Below are positions 20,687-30,267 of a stretch of DNA of 64,000 bases, piece by piece. How positions within the stretch are numbered: the stretch's first letter is position 1; every line of letters begins with the position of its first letter. The DNA is from Cyanophora paradoxa (taxonomy: Eukaryota > Glaucocystophyceae > Cyanophorales > Cyanophoraceae), in the NCBI GenBank assembly GCA_004431415.1, contig QPMI01000491.1, positions 1-64,000 on the forward strand, written 5' to 3'. A program made the translations under genes and the position numbers. Below the pieces are notes generated by a model. The model ran no database searches. It had not been told where the DNA came from and was given only the letters and a program-made list of their open reading frames with translations.

Positions 20687-21511
20687 TCATGAGCCCTGGA
20701 AGTGAAATGTCTCGCAGTCCGCCGCCCTCCCTTGCCGCCGCTCCGCCACGCTTCCTCCTCCCCACTCCGCCTCCTCCCTCCTCCTCACCTGCGCCCCAGG
20801 ACCCCGATTAATCGGTGTCCCGTTTTGTCGAGGTGAAGAAGGTGGTAGGAGGAAGATATGAGGAAGGAGAGGGAGTGGGCGGAGGCAGCAGCTTGGGGCG
20901 GGCAGCGGATGCGGGGCAAGGCAGGGGGAGGTGCCGGGACAGCAGTGTGGAGTGAGCGTGGGCATTGGCAGGCGGCGCAGAGAGCTGGGAGTGCGGAGAC
21001 GAGGCGGGCCGCGAGGGGTCGGGAGGGTCGACCGGGTGAGAGGGGGGGCCGAGGCCAGGGGGGTGGCCGAAGCCATGGGGTTGGCCGAAGCCAGGGGGGT
21101 GGCCGAAGCCGATGGGGTGGCCGAAGCCAAAGGGGGGGCCGAGGCCATTGGGGGGGCCGAAGCCATAGGGGTGGCCGGAGCCAGCGGGGGGTCTGGCACT
21201 TGAGGGCCGGTTGGGGTCGGGGGGGAGACCGTAGGGGGCTGAGGGGCAGCGTCTTGCGAGGTCCCGAGCGGGGGGGTCAGCTGGAGCGAGGGGGGGGAGG
21301 GGGAGTTGGCTGCTTGCAGCGTCGTAAGTGGTTTGTACACTCCGGGTGCAAAGAGGGACGTGATTGTGGGTTGCCCCGTGGGTATCGGCACCGTTCGCGC
21401 TTTTTTGGTCATGCGCCTGGGAGTCTTGCGGCCGGTTGCCTTTCTTTTTGCCGTAGGTACGGGCCGGGCGGGTGTAGAGGCGGGAGGGGAGGGGTCGCGG
21501 GGCGCGGGCAT
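20687..21511 (-). CDS. LINE C-terminal segment with NLS and PIP-like peptide
   Basis: The frame begins MPAPRDPSPP and soon has a Lys/Arg cluster (KRKATGRKTPRRMTKKAR; plus 21,395-21,448) typical of a nuclear localisation signal. Seven residues later comes QPTITSLF (21,350-21,373), close to the PCNA-binding PIP pattern Q-x-x-hydrophobic-x-x-aromatic-aromatic, with Leu in place of the first aromatic. A Met/Leu-Ala-Ser-Ala-Pro hexapeptide repeat follows (eight units; plus 21,046-21,190). Whether this is the end of the main polyprotein or a separate ORF is unclear, because frameshifts separate it from the zinc-finger segment upstream. Confidence 0.5.
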   Translation of the reverse strand: MPAPRDPSPPASTPARPVPTAKRKATGRKTPRRMTKKARTVPIPTGQPTITSLFAPGVYKPLTTLQAANSPSPPSLQLTPPLGTSQDAAPQPPTVSPPTPTGPQVPDPPLAPATPMASAPPMASAPPLASATPSASATPLASANPMASATPLASAPPLTRSTLPTPRGPPRLRTPSSLRRLPMPTLTPHCCPGTSPCLAPHPLPAPSCCLRPLPLLPHIFLLPPSSPRQNGTPINRGPGAQVRRREEAEWGGGSVAERRQGRAADCETFHFQGS

Positions 21512-21546
21512 TTTGGTGCCGGGGCGGAGGGGTATCGGCTGTCCGT

Positions 21547-21966
21547 TTACGTGAGGCAGGCGACGGGCGTGTTCGTTTTGGGGGAGGGGCCAGGGGGGCC
21601 CCGGAGCGGGGCGTTTGGAAGGTTGGGTAGTGTTCGTAGGACCCGCGGGCGAAGCGGGCAGGATGCCAGTGTCGGAGTTCTCGTGTGACTGTCGTGCTGG
21701 GGGTACCGCAGGTGGGAGGCAGGGCAGGAGGTGATCTCAGGGCGGGCGGGGCATTTTCCCCGTCTGGCGTCGGAGTGGGCCTGGAGGGCAGATGCAGAGG
21801 CGAACCGAGTGCCGCAGGTGCAGGAGAAGTCAGACGTCCCGGCGGCGGGTCCTGCATCGGGCAGCTGGGAGGAGGGGGGGGCCTGGGGTGAGGGGGCGAC
21901 GGGGAGTCGTGCAATTGCTTGGCGGAAGTTTTCCAAGAGAATCCATGGTTGGCCTTCCGAGCCCAA
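21547..21966 (-). CDS. LINE segment with C2H2-like zinc finger
   Basis: The finger FSCTCGTRFASASALQAHSD (plus 21,753-21,822) has a C-x-C pair, the hydrophobic Phe and Leu positions, a His and a terminal Cys, giving a C2H2/C2HC-type finger. It lies downstream of the RNase H tail and just upstream of the NLS segment. Single C2H2 fingers occur in some LINE proteins as nucleic acid contacts, usually N-terminal in site-specific groups, so this C-terminal position is notable. Confidence 0.5.
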   Translation of the reverse strand: MGSEGQPWILLENFRQAIARLPVAPSPQAPPSSQLPDAGPAAGTSDFSCTCGTRFASASALQAHSDARRGKCPARPEITSCPASHLRYPQHDSHTRTPTLASCPLRPRVLRTLPNLPNAPLRGPPGPSPKTNTPVACLT

Positions 21967-22486
21967 TTCGCAGCAGAAGTCGGTGATGGAGATGGTATCA
22001 TGGAGGGAGGGGGCGGGGGGAGGGCGGGGGGGAGGGGGGGGACTGGGCGGCTGTATTAGAGGCGAGCGGGAGGGTTTGGAGTCTGCATGTTTGCGGTACC
22101 GACGTTTGGTTCTGTCATTGATGCCGTGTCGGAGCTCCCAGGCGTGGTTGCGGGCGCAGCGGTCTCTCCAGATTGCACGGAGGTGTTGGTCGAGGAGCAG
22201 CGCTAGTCTTTTTGGATTGACGATGAGGTGGTCTTGTTGATACCCAGAGCTGTGCAGAGGGCAGGCAGTCCTGCCGGTGTACCGAGGCGTAGGAGAGCGA
22301 GGGCGGGAAGGGAAGCATGTCGGCCAGGGCCGGGCTGAGTTTTTTCCATAGTGTATCGGCGAGGCCGGGGGGCGGAAGAGAGCCGGATTTGCGGTGGGGG
22401 AGAGAAGGGCGGAATGGAGGGAGAGGCGGGGTCAGGAGAAACGAGGCGGAGGAAGGGGAAGAGTTGAAAGATGGTATCGTCGTGTC

Positions 22487-24088
22487 CTAGTGGTTTGGGC
22501 GAGTGGCGGAGAACCGGGTACGGAGGAAGGTCACGAGTGCGTCCTGGAAAGCTTGGAGAAGGAGGCGAGCGGCGGGCAAGTAAATATGTGGACGAAGTCT
22601 TCGGGGGGTGGGTTGTGGGGTCGGGCGGTCTGGGGTCTGCGGCCGCCGGTGGGGAAGAGGGCGAGGGGAGCCCGGGGGTGCATGTGGCAGGGGGCGGGGA
22701 GGGGGAGGGTGGGGAAGCAGCATCTTCGGGGATGGGGGCAGGGGTGGGAGGGAGGTGACAGAAGGGGCAGTGGCGGTGCCGTCGGGGAAGAGAGGGCCGT
22801 AGAGGTCGGGGTCGTGGAGAAGGCGGATGGTGAGGGAGGGAAGGCTTCCAAGCATGCATTGGAATCTGACTTTGCGGAGGTGGTCGCCTGTGGGGGTGCG
22901 GCGGTCCGGTGGCTTGTCGGACACTAGGGAGAGGGCTGGAGCGAGGGTAACATGGGGGTTGCTGAGGACGGCCCCCGCGTTGCGAAGCTGGCGCCAGTCG
23001 AGGTATTGGGAGAGGGAGGCTTCGGCTAGGAAGTGAGAGCGGGGGTCCCCCTCGACGCGGTACGCATGGAGTCTGCCTCGGTAGGGCTCGGCCCCGGGGA
23101 CTGGGCCGTGGGATAGTGGGGGCGGGAGGCCAACACGGATGAGGAAGCATTTGAAACTGTGGGGAATGAAAAGAAGGGCGGAGAGGGGGGCGTCGGGGGC
23201 TGTTTTAGCAAGCTTGTCAACGGCGTCATTGTGGCGGTTGTCAGGGGTGTAGGCTGGGTTCGGGATACGATTCTTAGCCGGGGTGCGGGCCGCCTCTTTC
23301 TGTGCGGCTGTTTTGGATGTTTTGGCGGACCGTGGTTGCGGCAGGGTGGCTTCACGGTGAGCGGCTTCAGTTAGGATGGACGCCGCTTCGAGTGGGGTAA
23401 CGTGGGACGGCCGGAAGAGACGGCGCGCTGTGGCGGAGGCTTCGTTGCGAGCCAGGTCGGCGAGCTGAGAGGCGAGTTCTTGGGCGTAGCGGGCGCCGGG
23501 AGGGAGGGGGTGGCGGGCCCTTCGGGGCGGGGCGGGGAGACTCAAGCACAGTTGGGGAGCGCGGGAGGGCTGGATGGTTGGGGAGGATGGTGGGGAGTCG
23601 AGGGTAGGGAGGGTGCCGCCGGTGGAGACTGGGGGCGGCGCGGCGGATGGTACGCCCGGGGAAGGTCGGCGGGGGCCGGAGGGCCGGGAGGGTTGGGCTG
23701 CAGCATAGGGGGTCAAGGGTGACGGACCCGTAGCAGAGGCTGAGGGCAATATATTCACGGTATCTGCGGAGCGCTGCAGCGTCGGCCTGAATGTAGGCTG
23801 GGGGGCGGGGCAGGTCCGACGGGGTAAGTGCTGAGGAGCGACTGAGTAGGTCAGCTGTGAGGAGGAGGAGTGGACCGCAGGCCGTGCTGTTTGGGGGCTG
23901 GAGAACGGAAAGGGATGTCTCCGGGCGTAGATAGGTCCATCTGCAGAAGGGAGTGGGGGGGAGGGGGGGTCCAGAGTCGCGCTGACTCCAAGTGGCCGCC
24001 AAGTCTTGTGCAAAGGAGACAAGGTGATCAGGGACGTCGAGGGAGCCATTGTAGAAGTAGAATGAGCGCGTCTGTGGAAATAGAGCAA
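22487..24088 (-). CDS. LINE RNase H end motif and zinc-knuckle tail
   Basis: The segment has a long proline-rich lead, then PDNRHNDAVDKLAKTA (final RNase H motif, Asp near 23,218). A helical region follows (QYLDWRQLRNAGAVL, then HLRKVRFQCMLGSLPSLTIRLL). In an adjacent frame at 22,576-22,605 comes PPEDFVHIFTCP, matching the E-x-x-x-H-x-F-x-x-C tail that follows RNase H in many LINEs. One frameshift separates the last two. The earlier RNase H motifs are 3.6 kb upstream. Confidence 0.55.
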   Translation of the reverse strand: MLYFHRRAHSTSTMAPSTSLITLSPLHKTWRPLGVSATLDPPSPPLPSADGPIYARRHPFPFSSPQTARPAVHSSSSQLTYSVAPQHLPRRTCPAPQPTFRPTLQRSADTVNILPSASATGPSPLTPYAAAQPSRPSGPRRPSPGVPSAAPPPVSTGGTLPTLDSPPSSPTIQPSRAPQLCLSLPAPPRRARHPLPPGARYAQELASQLADLARNEASATARRLFRPSHVTPLEAASILTEAAHREATLPQPRSAKTSKTAAQKEAARTPAKNRIPNPAYTPDNRHNDAVDKLAKTAPDAPLSALLFIPHSFKCFLIRVGLPPPLSHGPVPGAEPYRGRLHAYRVEGDPRSHFLAEASLSQYLDWRQLRNAGAVLSNPHVTLAPALSLVSDKPPDRRTPTGDHLRKVRFQCMLGSLPSLTIRLLHDPDLYGPLFPDGTATAPSVTSLPPLPPSPKMLLPHPPPPRPLPHAPPGSPRPLPHRRPQTPDRPTPQPTPRRLRPHIYLPAARLLLQAFQDALVTFLRTRFSATRPNH

Positions 24089-24902
24089 GTAGGTGCCAGT
24101 GTCCCGGAGGTCTGCTGGAGGAAGGGGTCAGCGAGGGGGCTGGTGGGGTCTGTTGAATTGGGCAATAGGTGAGGATGGGGACGAGAACGAGGCGGGCATC
24201 GAGGAGTCGTCCGTGGGGGATGTATCGGTGTAGGGGGAGGAGGGCAGAACCCCGAGAGTCGAAGTGGGAGGCTGCGCTAGCAGGGTAGGAGCTGGACGAT
24301 AGGAAGTGAGCAGGGTGGGTGAGGCCAGGGCGGCTTCCCGGGAAGAGAGCAGGTCAAAAAAGGCTTCCACGAGGGGAGGCTGAGGGGGCATTCGGACGGA
24401 GGTGTATAAGGTCGCCTCGTCGAATGAGTGAGTAACAGTGAGGGTCGGCTCGGGGGGCGGGTGGGAGGGGGGCTTCGACGCGAGGGTTTGCTCCGCGCAA
24501 TAATCATTGTCTGCGAAGCGGAAGGCATTCCCCAGCCAGCTTTTCTCCGCCAGCGTCAGCGGGCGAGGGAGGGGAATTCAGTCGGGTGGACGGGGGTTCG
24601 GCCTGGGGAGGCATGCGCAACGGGGTGGGCCGCGGGCGACGGAGGGCGTGGGATTGAGGAGTGGGCGTGGGAGGGGTGGAGGGATGCGGGGAGGGGGAGG
24701 GGAGTTGGGGGATCGGGGGGTGTAAGGGGCAAGGGGGAAGGGGGGGACGGAAGGGAGGGGGGTGGGGTCTCGTTTGCGTCGGACCCGGCGGCGGGCTTTT
24801 GCTGCCGTGTGCTGGGAGGGGCGGGAGCTGGTGCGTGGGGTCGTGCGCTGCCGTTTTGTTGTGAAAGCCGGGCCGTTGGCCTGGATTGTCCCCAGGAGGA
24901 CC

Positions 24903-25560
24903 TCAGGGTCCCGGAGGAGGAGAGCGGCCGCCCAGCGTTCCCGGTAGATGGGGGCGTGGAAGGGGATGGGGCGCGCGGCCCCGTCCTTTGCCGTACAGGT
25001 GGACTTCCTCGCCGCGGCCAATGAACTCAGCGGCGGTCATGACGAAGAGAGCGTCTTCACCCGTGTGGACGTGTTTCCAAGCTTGCGTGGGGAAGGTGCT
25101 GGTGTCGTATTTCCAGGCCGAGCGTGGAGAGGGGTCGCCAGGGCGGAGGGTCGCCGTCCACCATTTGAGGACCCAGTCTTTAAGAAGGACCGTGACGTCG
25201 GAGGCGGGTTTGCGGGTGACGTCCAGGATGCGGATTTCGCGGAGGCGGGCTGAGATGATTGCTAGTCGCCAGGGTCGGGACCCAGAGGGTGGTAGGGGAA
25301 GGAGAATATAGTCGTACTCCGTTGGGGAGAAGGGGTGCGGGACGTAGGATCGGTCCGTTAGCGGCCGGCCTGCGCGGGTCTTGAGCGAGAGGGTGGAAGG
25401 GGCTGTGCCCATGAGGATTGAGGTTGCGTGGGAGGACGAAAGAAAGAGGCACTTGGGGGTGGTGGGGGCGTGCAGCCGGAAGGAGACTTGCCGGTTCTGA
25501 AGAAGTCTGAAGAAAGCGTCAATGGGTTCTGCAGGTATGGGTTGTTCGAGGAGAAGGGTG
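24903..25560 (-). CDS. Ulp1/C48 peptidase-like domain, catalytic residues not conserved
   Basis: C48 proteases remove SUMO-like tags or process viral proteins. Here the fold pattern reads PIDAFFRLL, then YDYILLPLPPSG, PWRLAII (near 25,274), IRILDV and, about 50 residues later, HTGEDALFVMTAAEF (near 25,061). This follows the Ulp1 order: a hydrophobic strand, H-W-x-L, I-x-I-x-D, then D-C-G-x-F. The His of the HW motif is Pro here and the Cys of DCG is Ala, so the domain would be inactive as read. The similarity is by eye only. It lies between the two halves of the RNase H. Confidence 0.4.
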
Positions 25561-27417
25561 TGGCCAGGTGGGCCCCAGACCGGGGTTGGGGTCGATGAGG
25601 GAGAGAGGAGCCGCTCTAAGGGCGGCCAGGCGAGATTTTATGCCATCGAGGAGGGGAAGTACTCGGCGGTCATACCGGGGGCCGTCAGGATCGATGGCAG
25701 CCGAGTAGGGAATGGCTCGGCGGCCATATCGTTCGAACAGTATGGGGAGGGCGCCGGTTTGGTCGCGGAGTGGGAAAGTGGGTGGGGGGCCGGGCGGGGC
25801 GGGGGTGGGGTGGCAGTGCGGGCAGGATAGGGCAGGTCCCCGTGCCCATTGTTCTGCGATCAGGGAGGAAATGGGGAGTCCCCACATGCCAGGATCACAG
25901 CGGTGGTACGCGATCGGAGGGGCACCAGCCTCAGCTTGGGGGGTGGGGGCAAGCGTGAGATCTTCGTCCCAATACCAGGCGGGGAGAGGCGTGTCGCGGT
26001 CGGCGGGGACAGCCGGTTTGCAGAGGGAAGTGTGATAGAAAGTCCAGCTGGGGCCGGGGGCCCGAGGGTGGGCGAGGTGGTGGTCGAGGGCGAGCTTCCT
26101 TGTAGGCCCGGGGTCGGGATATTCGGCGTCGGGGGGGTCCTCGGGGAGTGGTTGAAGGAAGATTGGGTTGGGAGGGGAGTAACATTGGAAGGAGATGTTG
26201 CGAGTGATGTTTTTGCGTCCGAAGGCTTCTAGGAAGGCTGAGTAGGCGCGGAGGATGTCGCAGTCCGAAGTGATGGTGAGATGTTCGTCGGAGGGGAGGA
26301 GAGCGTGGTTTTTGGGGATGCGGATGCAGCGGTTCCAGATGAGAGTTTCCTCCGCTACGAATGCTCGTTCGAGTCTAGCCGACGCGAGGGGGACGAGGTC
26401 TAGGATCAGGTGGGTGTTGGTAGTATCAGAGGCGTCGACATATTCGGCTAGGTCCGCCTGGCAGCGGAGGAAGTTGTAGTCGGCCGGGCTATCTGCTAGA
26501 ATATATGTGCGAAGATGCCGGCGAGGCGGAAAGAGGGACGAGAATAGCGACGGGGGGAGGGGCGGGGAGGAGTCGTCCGAAAAAAGGAGTCGAGCGTCGG
26601 GGATGTCCATTCCACCAATATAATGATAAGGGGCCGAGGCAGGGAACGTCTGCGGGGCAGTAGGTGGGGGGGCAGCTGGTCCGCTGAGGGGGACGCGGGG
26701 TCGGCGGGGGGAGGAGGGGACCGGGCGTCGGGTTGCCTGTGGGGTTGTAGCCGTTGCGGTTGGCCGCGGAATGGTCTTTGGTTGGTGAGAGGGGACCCAT
26801 TGGAGCGTGATTTGAAAGTTTGGGTCTTGAGCGATACGAATGGCGTATTGCGTGCGAGCGTTGAGGAGAAGGGCCCCGTCTTCTCGGCGGAGCAGGGTGC
26901 GGAAGTTGATAGGGTGGGAGAAAGAGGAGGGGTCTCGGAAGGCGAAGGCTGTCAGGGCCCGGATAGTGTTTTGGCTGTCCGTGATAATTTTCCCACCCGT
27001 GGGCCCGAAGTACGTGAATGCTGCGGAGATCGCGCCTGCTAGCTCTCCCAGGTTCACGTTGTGTTGGACACCGGGGAGGCGGTGGGCGAACTCGATGTGG
27101 TTAGGTAAGTCGGGATTATTTTCGAGGGGTGCAAGGCCGGCGTAGGTGGTTCGGACTGATGCGGAGCCCTGTTTTTGTGTGCTGGCGTCCGTGTATATGA
27201 CCCGGGGAGTAGGGTCGGGGGGAGGAGGTGGGGAGTTTAGGGCACGGAGCGTGGGGCAGAGCTCAGCGAAGAGGGCTCGGGAGGTGGCGAAGAGGAAGTC
27301 GAGCCCGGCCGAGGAATCATAGAATTCGCGGTCGGCTTGTGAGGGAGGGTCCTCGGGCGTGGGCGTCGCTCGAGGGCGACATTGGTGGCCTGGGCTTCCG
27401 CGCGGAAGGAGTCCCAC
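25519..27417 (-). CDS. LINE RNase H (first motifs) and long unknown domain
   Basis: RNase H would remove the RNA template during cDNA synthesis. The motifs seen are VIYTDAS (Asp near 27,189), NLGELAGAI (Glu), IITDSQNTI (Asp) and LQWVPSHQ (near 26,787). The final D motif expected 20-40 residues later is missing; instead a proline-rich linker leads to about 300 residues of an unassigned domain (YHYIGGMDIPDARLL, LTITSDCDILRAYSAFLEAF). A later CPHCHP pair near 25,830 could bind zinc. The matching last RNase H motif appears near 23,218. Confidence 0.65.
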   Translation of the reverse strand: MGLLPRGSPGHQCRPRATPTPEDPPSQADREFYDSSAGLDFLFATSRALFAELCPTLRALNSPPPPPDPTPRVIYTDASTQKQGSASVRTTYAGLAPLENNPDLPNHIEFAHRLPGVQHNVNLGELAGAISAAFTYFGPTGGKIITDSQNTIRALTAFAFRDPSSFSHPINFRTLLRREDGALLLNARTQYAIRIAQDPNFQITLQWVPSHQPKTIPRPTATATTPQATRRPVPSSPRRPRVPLSGPAAPPPTAPQTFPASAPYHYIGGMDIPDARLLFSDDSSPPLPPSLFSSLFPPRRHLRTYILADSPADYNFLRCQADLAEYVDASDTTNTHLILDLVPLASARLERAFVAEETLIWNRCIRIPKNHALLPSDEHLTITSDCDILRAYSAFLEAFGRKNITRNISFQCYSPPNPIFLQPLPEDPPDAEYPDPGPTRKLALDHHLAHPRAPGPSWTFYHTSLCKPAVPADRDTPLPAWYWDEDLTLAPTPQAEAGAPPIAYHRCDPGMWGLPISSLIAEQWARGPALSCPHCHPTPAPPGPPPTFPLRDQTGALPILFERYGRRAIPYSAAIDPDGPRYDRRVLPLLDGIKSRLAALRAAPLSLIDPNPGLGPTWPHPSPRTTHTCRTH

Positions 27418-28042
27418 CAGTCAGTTTCCCGAAGCCAGAGGTCGATGAAACCAATATGTGTGATTTCGCGGGGGAGGTTGGGAGGGGGGAGTTCGGGGTC
27501 ATATTGGGCGGAGGGGTTTCTGAGGAGGGGTCGAGGCGGCTTTTTTAGCTGCTCTTGTGGGTTGAGCGCGGGTGGGCTGTTGTCCTCTGAAGCGGGAGCA
27601 TGGGAAGGCGGGGCGGAGTCGGGCAGCTGCCGGGAGCGGGTGGGAGCCGGCCTATTTAGGTTGGAGAGGCTCGGAGACCAGCCCTTCGATTCGCACGAGG
27701 AGCCCGCTGGAATTCGGCGAACGTGGGATGCGTACTCGACCCAGCGGCAGGCCGTTGTGGAGAGGCCCAGCTCGCGATGGAGCTGTTCGGAGCCGCAAAA
27801 TTTTGGGTGGGGCAGAATTGGAATTCGAGTCTGCGTTCACGCCAGGCAGGGTCGAGTTCAAGAGCCGATAGGCCGGGGTCGCGTGTGGAAAGTCCATCGT
27901 ATGGGGTGAGGCAGTAATGGACGAGTTCCACCCCATAATTATACTCTGAGTCTCGGGGCAGTTAGGGTCCGCGTCGGGGTCCTCGGGAGCCAGTTCGTCC
28001 GGGTTGTCGTCCGGGAGAGGGGTTTCCCGACGACGCGACCAA

Positions 28043-28876
28043 CTAGGCCTTGGGACGTCCAGACAAAGTCACCGATTTTGAGTCCCGCAAGGACGGCGTC
28101 GGCTTGGAGAGAGCGACGGATGTCTGGGATAGAGGGCGGCGGGGCATGGGGTATCGGGGGAGGAAGGGGGACTGGATGGAAGGGCGGGGAAGAGAGAGTT
28201 CTTCGCGGACCGCGTCCCACCAGGAGGGGGCATGTTTGTAGTATGCCGGGACACGACCATGACTCCAGAGGAGGGACCAATCAGCTAGTGAGCCGTCGGA
28301 GGACGTAATGTCACGGATGGTGAGGAGGCCGCAGCGATAGAGGCGCTGGCCGGCTTGTTGGAGGGTGAGGGGCGTCAATTGTGATGATATAATGTATTCT
28401 CGTCGAAGGTGGGACCGTCGGGAGGGGAGGCCGTGCGTCCAGGAATCGCATGTTGTGAGGATGTGGTGGGAGGTGGAAGTCAAGTCTGCCGTGATGGCGA
28501 GCGTAATATTTTTCTGTAGTGTAAGGGGCCCCGAAGGAAGGTTCGGGTATTCATGTGGGAGGAGGGGGAGCCCGTACCGGGCCTGGGTGTCGAGGACGCG
28601 TTGTCGGTATATTTGGCCGTAGAGTGATGATGTGTGGGAGGCGAGTTCCTGGCGGAGGCGCTCGTCGACGCACTGCTGTTGGCGTTGGATGACTGCTATT
28701 GAGGGAAGGCGATAGATGGAGGAGAATGCAGCCGTGGAGACGGACTGGGCCAGGTTGGCAGTGTGTTTGGCCGCGGTGAGCCAAACAGCGTCGAGGGACT
28801 GGCATTGGGATGGCATTAGGGTCATGATGCGGAGGGGGTATGACAGTTTAGGGAAGAGAACCCGGTGTAATATCAC
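28043..28876 (-). CDS. LINE RT thumb/connection region
   Basis: The segment begins ILHRVLFPKLSYPLRIMTL, resembling the post-palm helices of LINE reverse transcriptases, followed by a long helical region (QRQQQCVDERLRQEL) and IYRQRVLDTQARYGLPLL. It links the palm domain (about 28,909-30,249) to the RNase H. The end carries a Trp-rich motif (LADWSLLWSHGRVPAYYKH). A frameshift separates it from the RNase H frame. Confidence 0.55.
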   Translation of the reverse strand: MILHRVLFPKLSYPLRIMTLMPSQCQSLDAVWLTAAKHTANLAQSVSTAAFSSIYRLPSIAVIQRQQQCVDERLRQELASHTSSLYGQIYRQRVLDTQARYGLPLLPHEYPNLPSGPLTLQKNITLAITADLTSTSHHILTTCDSWTHGLPSRRSHLRREYIISSQLTPLTLQQAGQRLYRCGLLTIRDITSSDGSLADWSLLWSHGRVPAYYKHAPSWWDAVREELSLPRPSIQSPFLPRYPMPRRPLSQTSVALSKPTPSLRDSKSVTLSGRPKA

Positions 28877-28908
28877 TTGGAATTCGTGAACGGTAATCTT
28901 TTTCGTGG

Positions 28909-30249
28909 CTAGGATCGAGATTGCAGATTGGAGCTGGGATTTGAGTAGGCGGACTTGGTGGGTCCAAGACAGGTTCGCAGTAAACTGGACGCCGAGGACG
29001 CGGAAGGGCGTTGTGGGGGAGAGGATGTGGCCAACCTCAGCTCTGGAATCGCCAACTCCGACATAGTATTTGCTCTTGACCGGCTCTTCGGATCGGGGGG
29101 TTTCCAGTGAAAGATTTCCGTCTTTTTGGCGTTCAAGTTCATGCCATGGATATGTAGAAATTCGGACAGCCAGTCAAGCATATGTTGGAGGCCCTGAGCC
29201 GAGCTGGCAAGCATGGTGGTATCGTCGGCGTATGCAAGCACAGAGACTTTGGGGCAGGGACCGGCGGGGAAGTAGAGGGTTCGCCAGGGCATGGTGGGCG
29301 GGGGAACGGGGCGGGTCGGATCAGATCGGTGCGGCCCAAGCTGGTAGCCGAAATTGGACTGAGTCGCTCGTTCTTCAATGGCGGTGAGAGCGGCGTCGAA
29401 GAAAATGCGCCAGTGGAGGGGGGCTTCGATGCCACCTTGGGGAGGCCACAGGGACTTGAAAATATTCAGTGCGGCCGTGGGGGGTAAGGATGCACGCCGT
29501 GCGGTGTTGAGCTGCTTTTTTGTGGAGGGCTATATATCGTTTCCCTTCAGGATGGAGGTGGAGTTGGATACGGTTAAGGCTGAGCTCTTGGCTATGCCAG
29601 GAGACACTGTCGTAGGCGCTGGCGATATCCCCAGGCCGCCAAAGATTGGCTTTTTGAACTGGTGCGCGTCCTCGAGGGAGGATCGGAGGGCGTAGAGGAC
29701 AGGGTCGGTAGATTCGCGGCGACAGAAACCATAATTACGGCCGCGTAAAATGTTATGTGTATCAATGCGGTCTTCCATGCGGTGGGTCAGGAGGCCCGTG
29801 ACCAGCTTCCAGGTGACTTCTTGAAGGGTGATGGGGCGGAGATCGGCGAGATCTGCTGAATTATCTCGTTTCGGGATAGCGTAGACTTGGCCGCGAAGTG
29901 CGTGGTCGGGCACGTGGCCGAGAAGAGTGGATTGAACTAGAGCTCGGATGGCGTCGCGCGAGGTGGTCCAGTGGGCCGCGGACTCGAAGCTGTTTATCTC
30001 GTCTGTAGAGTGTGAGGCGGTTAGGGTCTGGCGTTCCGTCTTGGAGAGGCGGAGGGGGGACCAGAGCATTTTAAGCATTCCGTTCGTGAGGCCGGAGGGC
30101 CGCCAGCGCCATTGGACAGGGACGAGATGAGGCGATCGAGTTCGGGGTCCTCTGGCATGGCCATTAGCCCGTCCCAGACGGCGGGGCGAAGTGGGAAAGG
30201 GGTCGGTACTGGCGTTTCCAAAATCTGCCCAACCAGGCGCCGTTTTCAA
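28909..30249 (-). CDS. Non-LTR reverse transcriptase core
   Basis: Reverse transcriptase motifs run in order from right to left on the plus axis. GLTNGMLKML and YAIPKRDNSADLADLRPITL (motifs 0-2) are near 30,060-29,820. GRNYGFCRREST is next. A D-x-x-A-Y-D type motif A is near 29,620-29,600 and a Q-G motif B near 29,450, both in a shifted frame. Motif C LAYADDTTML is at 29,221-29,232. The layout is typical of LINE RTs. Two frames are required (30,249-29,530 and 29,292-28,909, with the middle in the third), so at least two indels are present. Confidence 0.85.
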
Positions 30250-30267
30250 TGACCTCGAATTTCGTAG

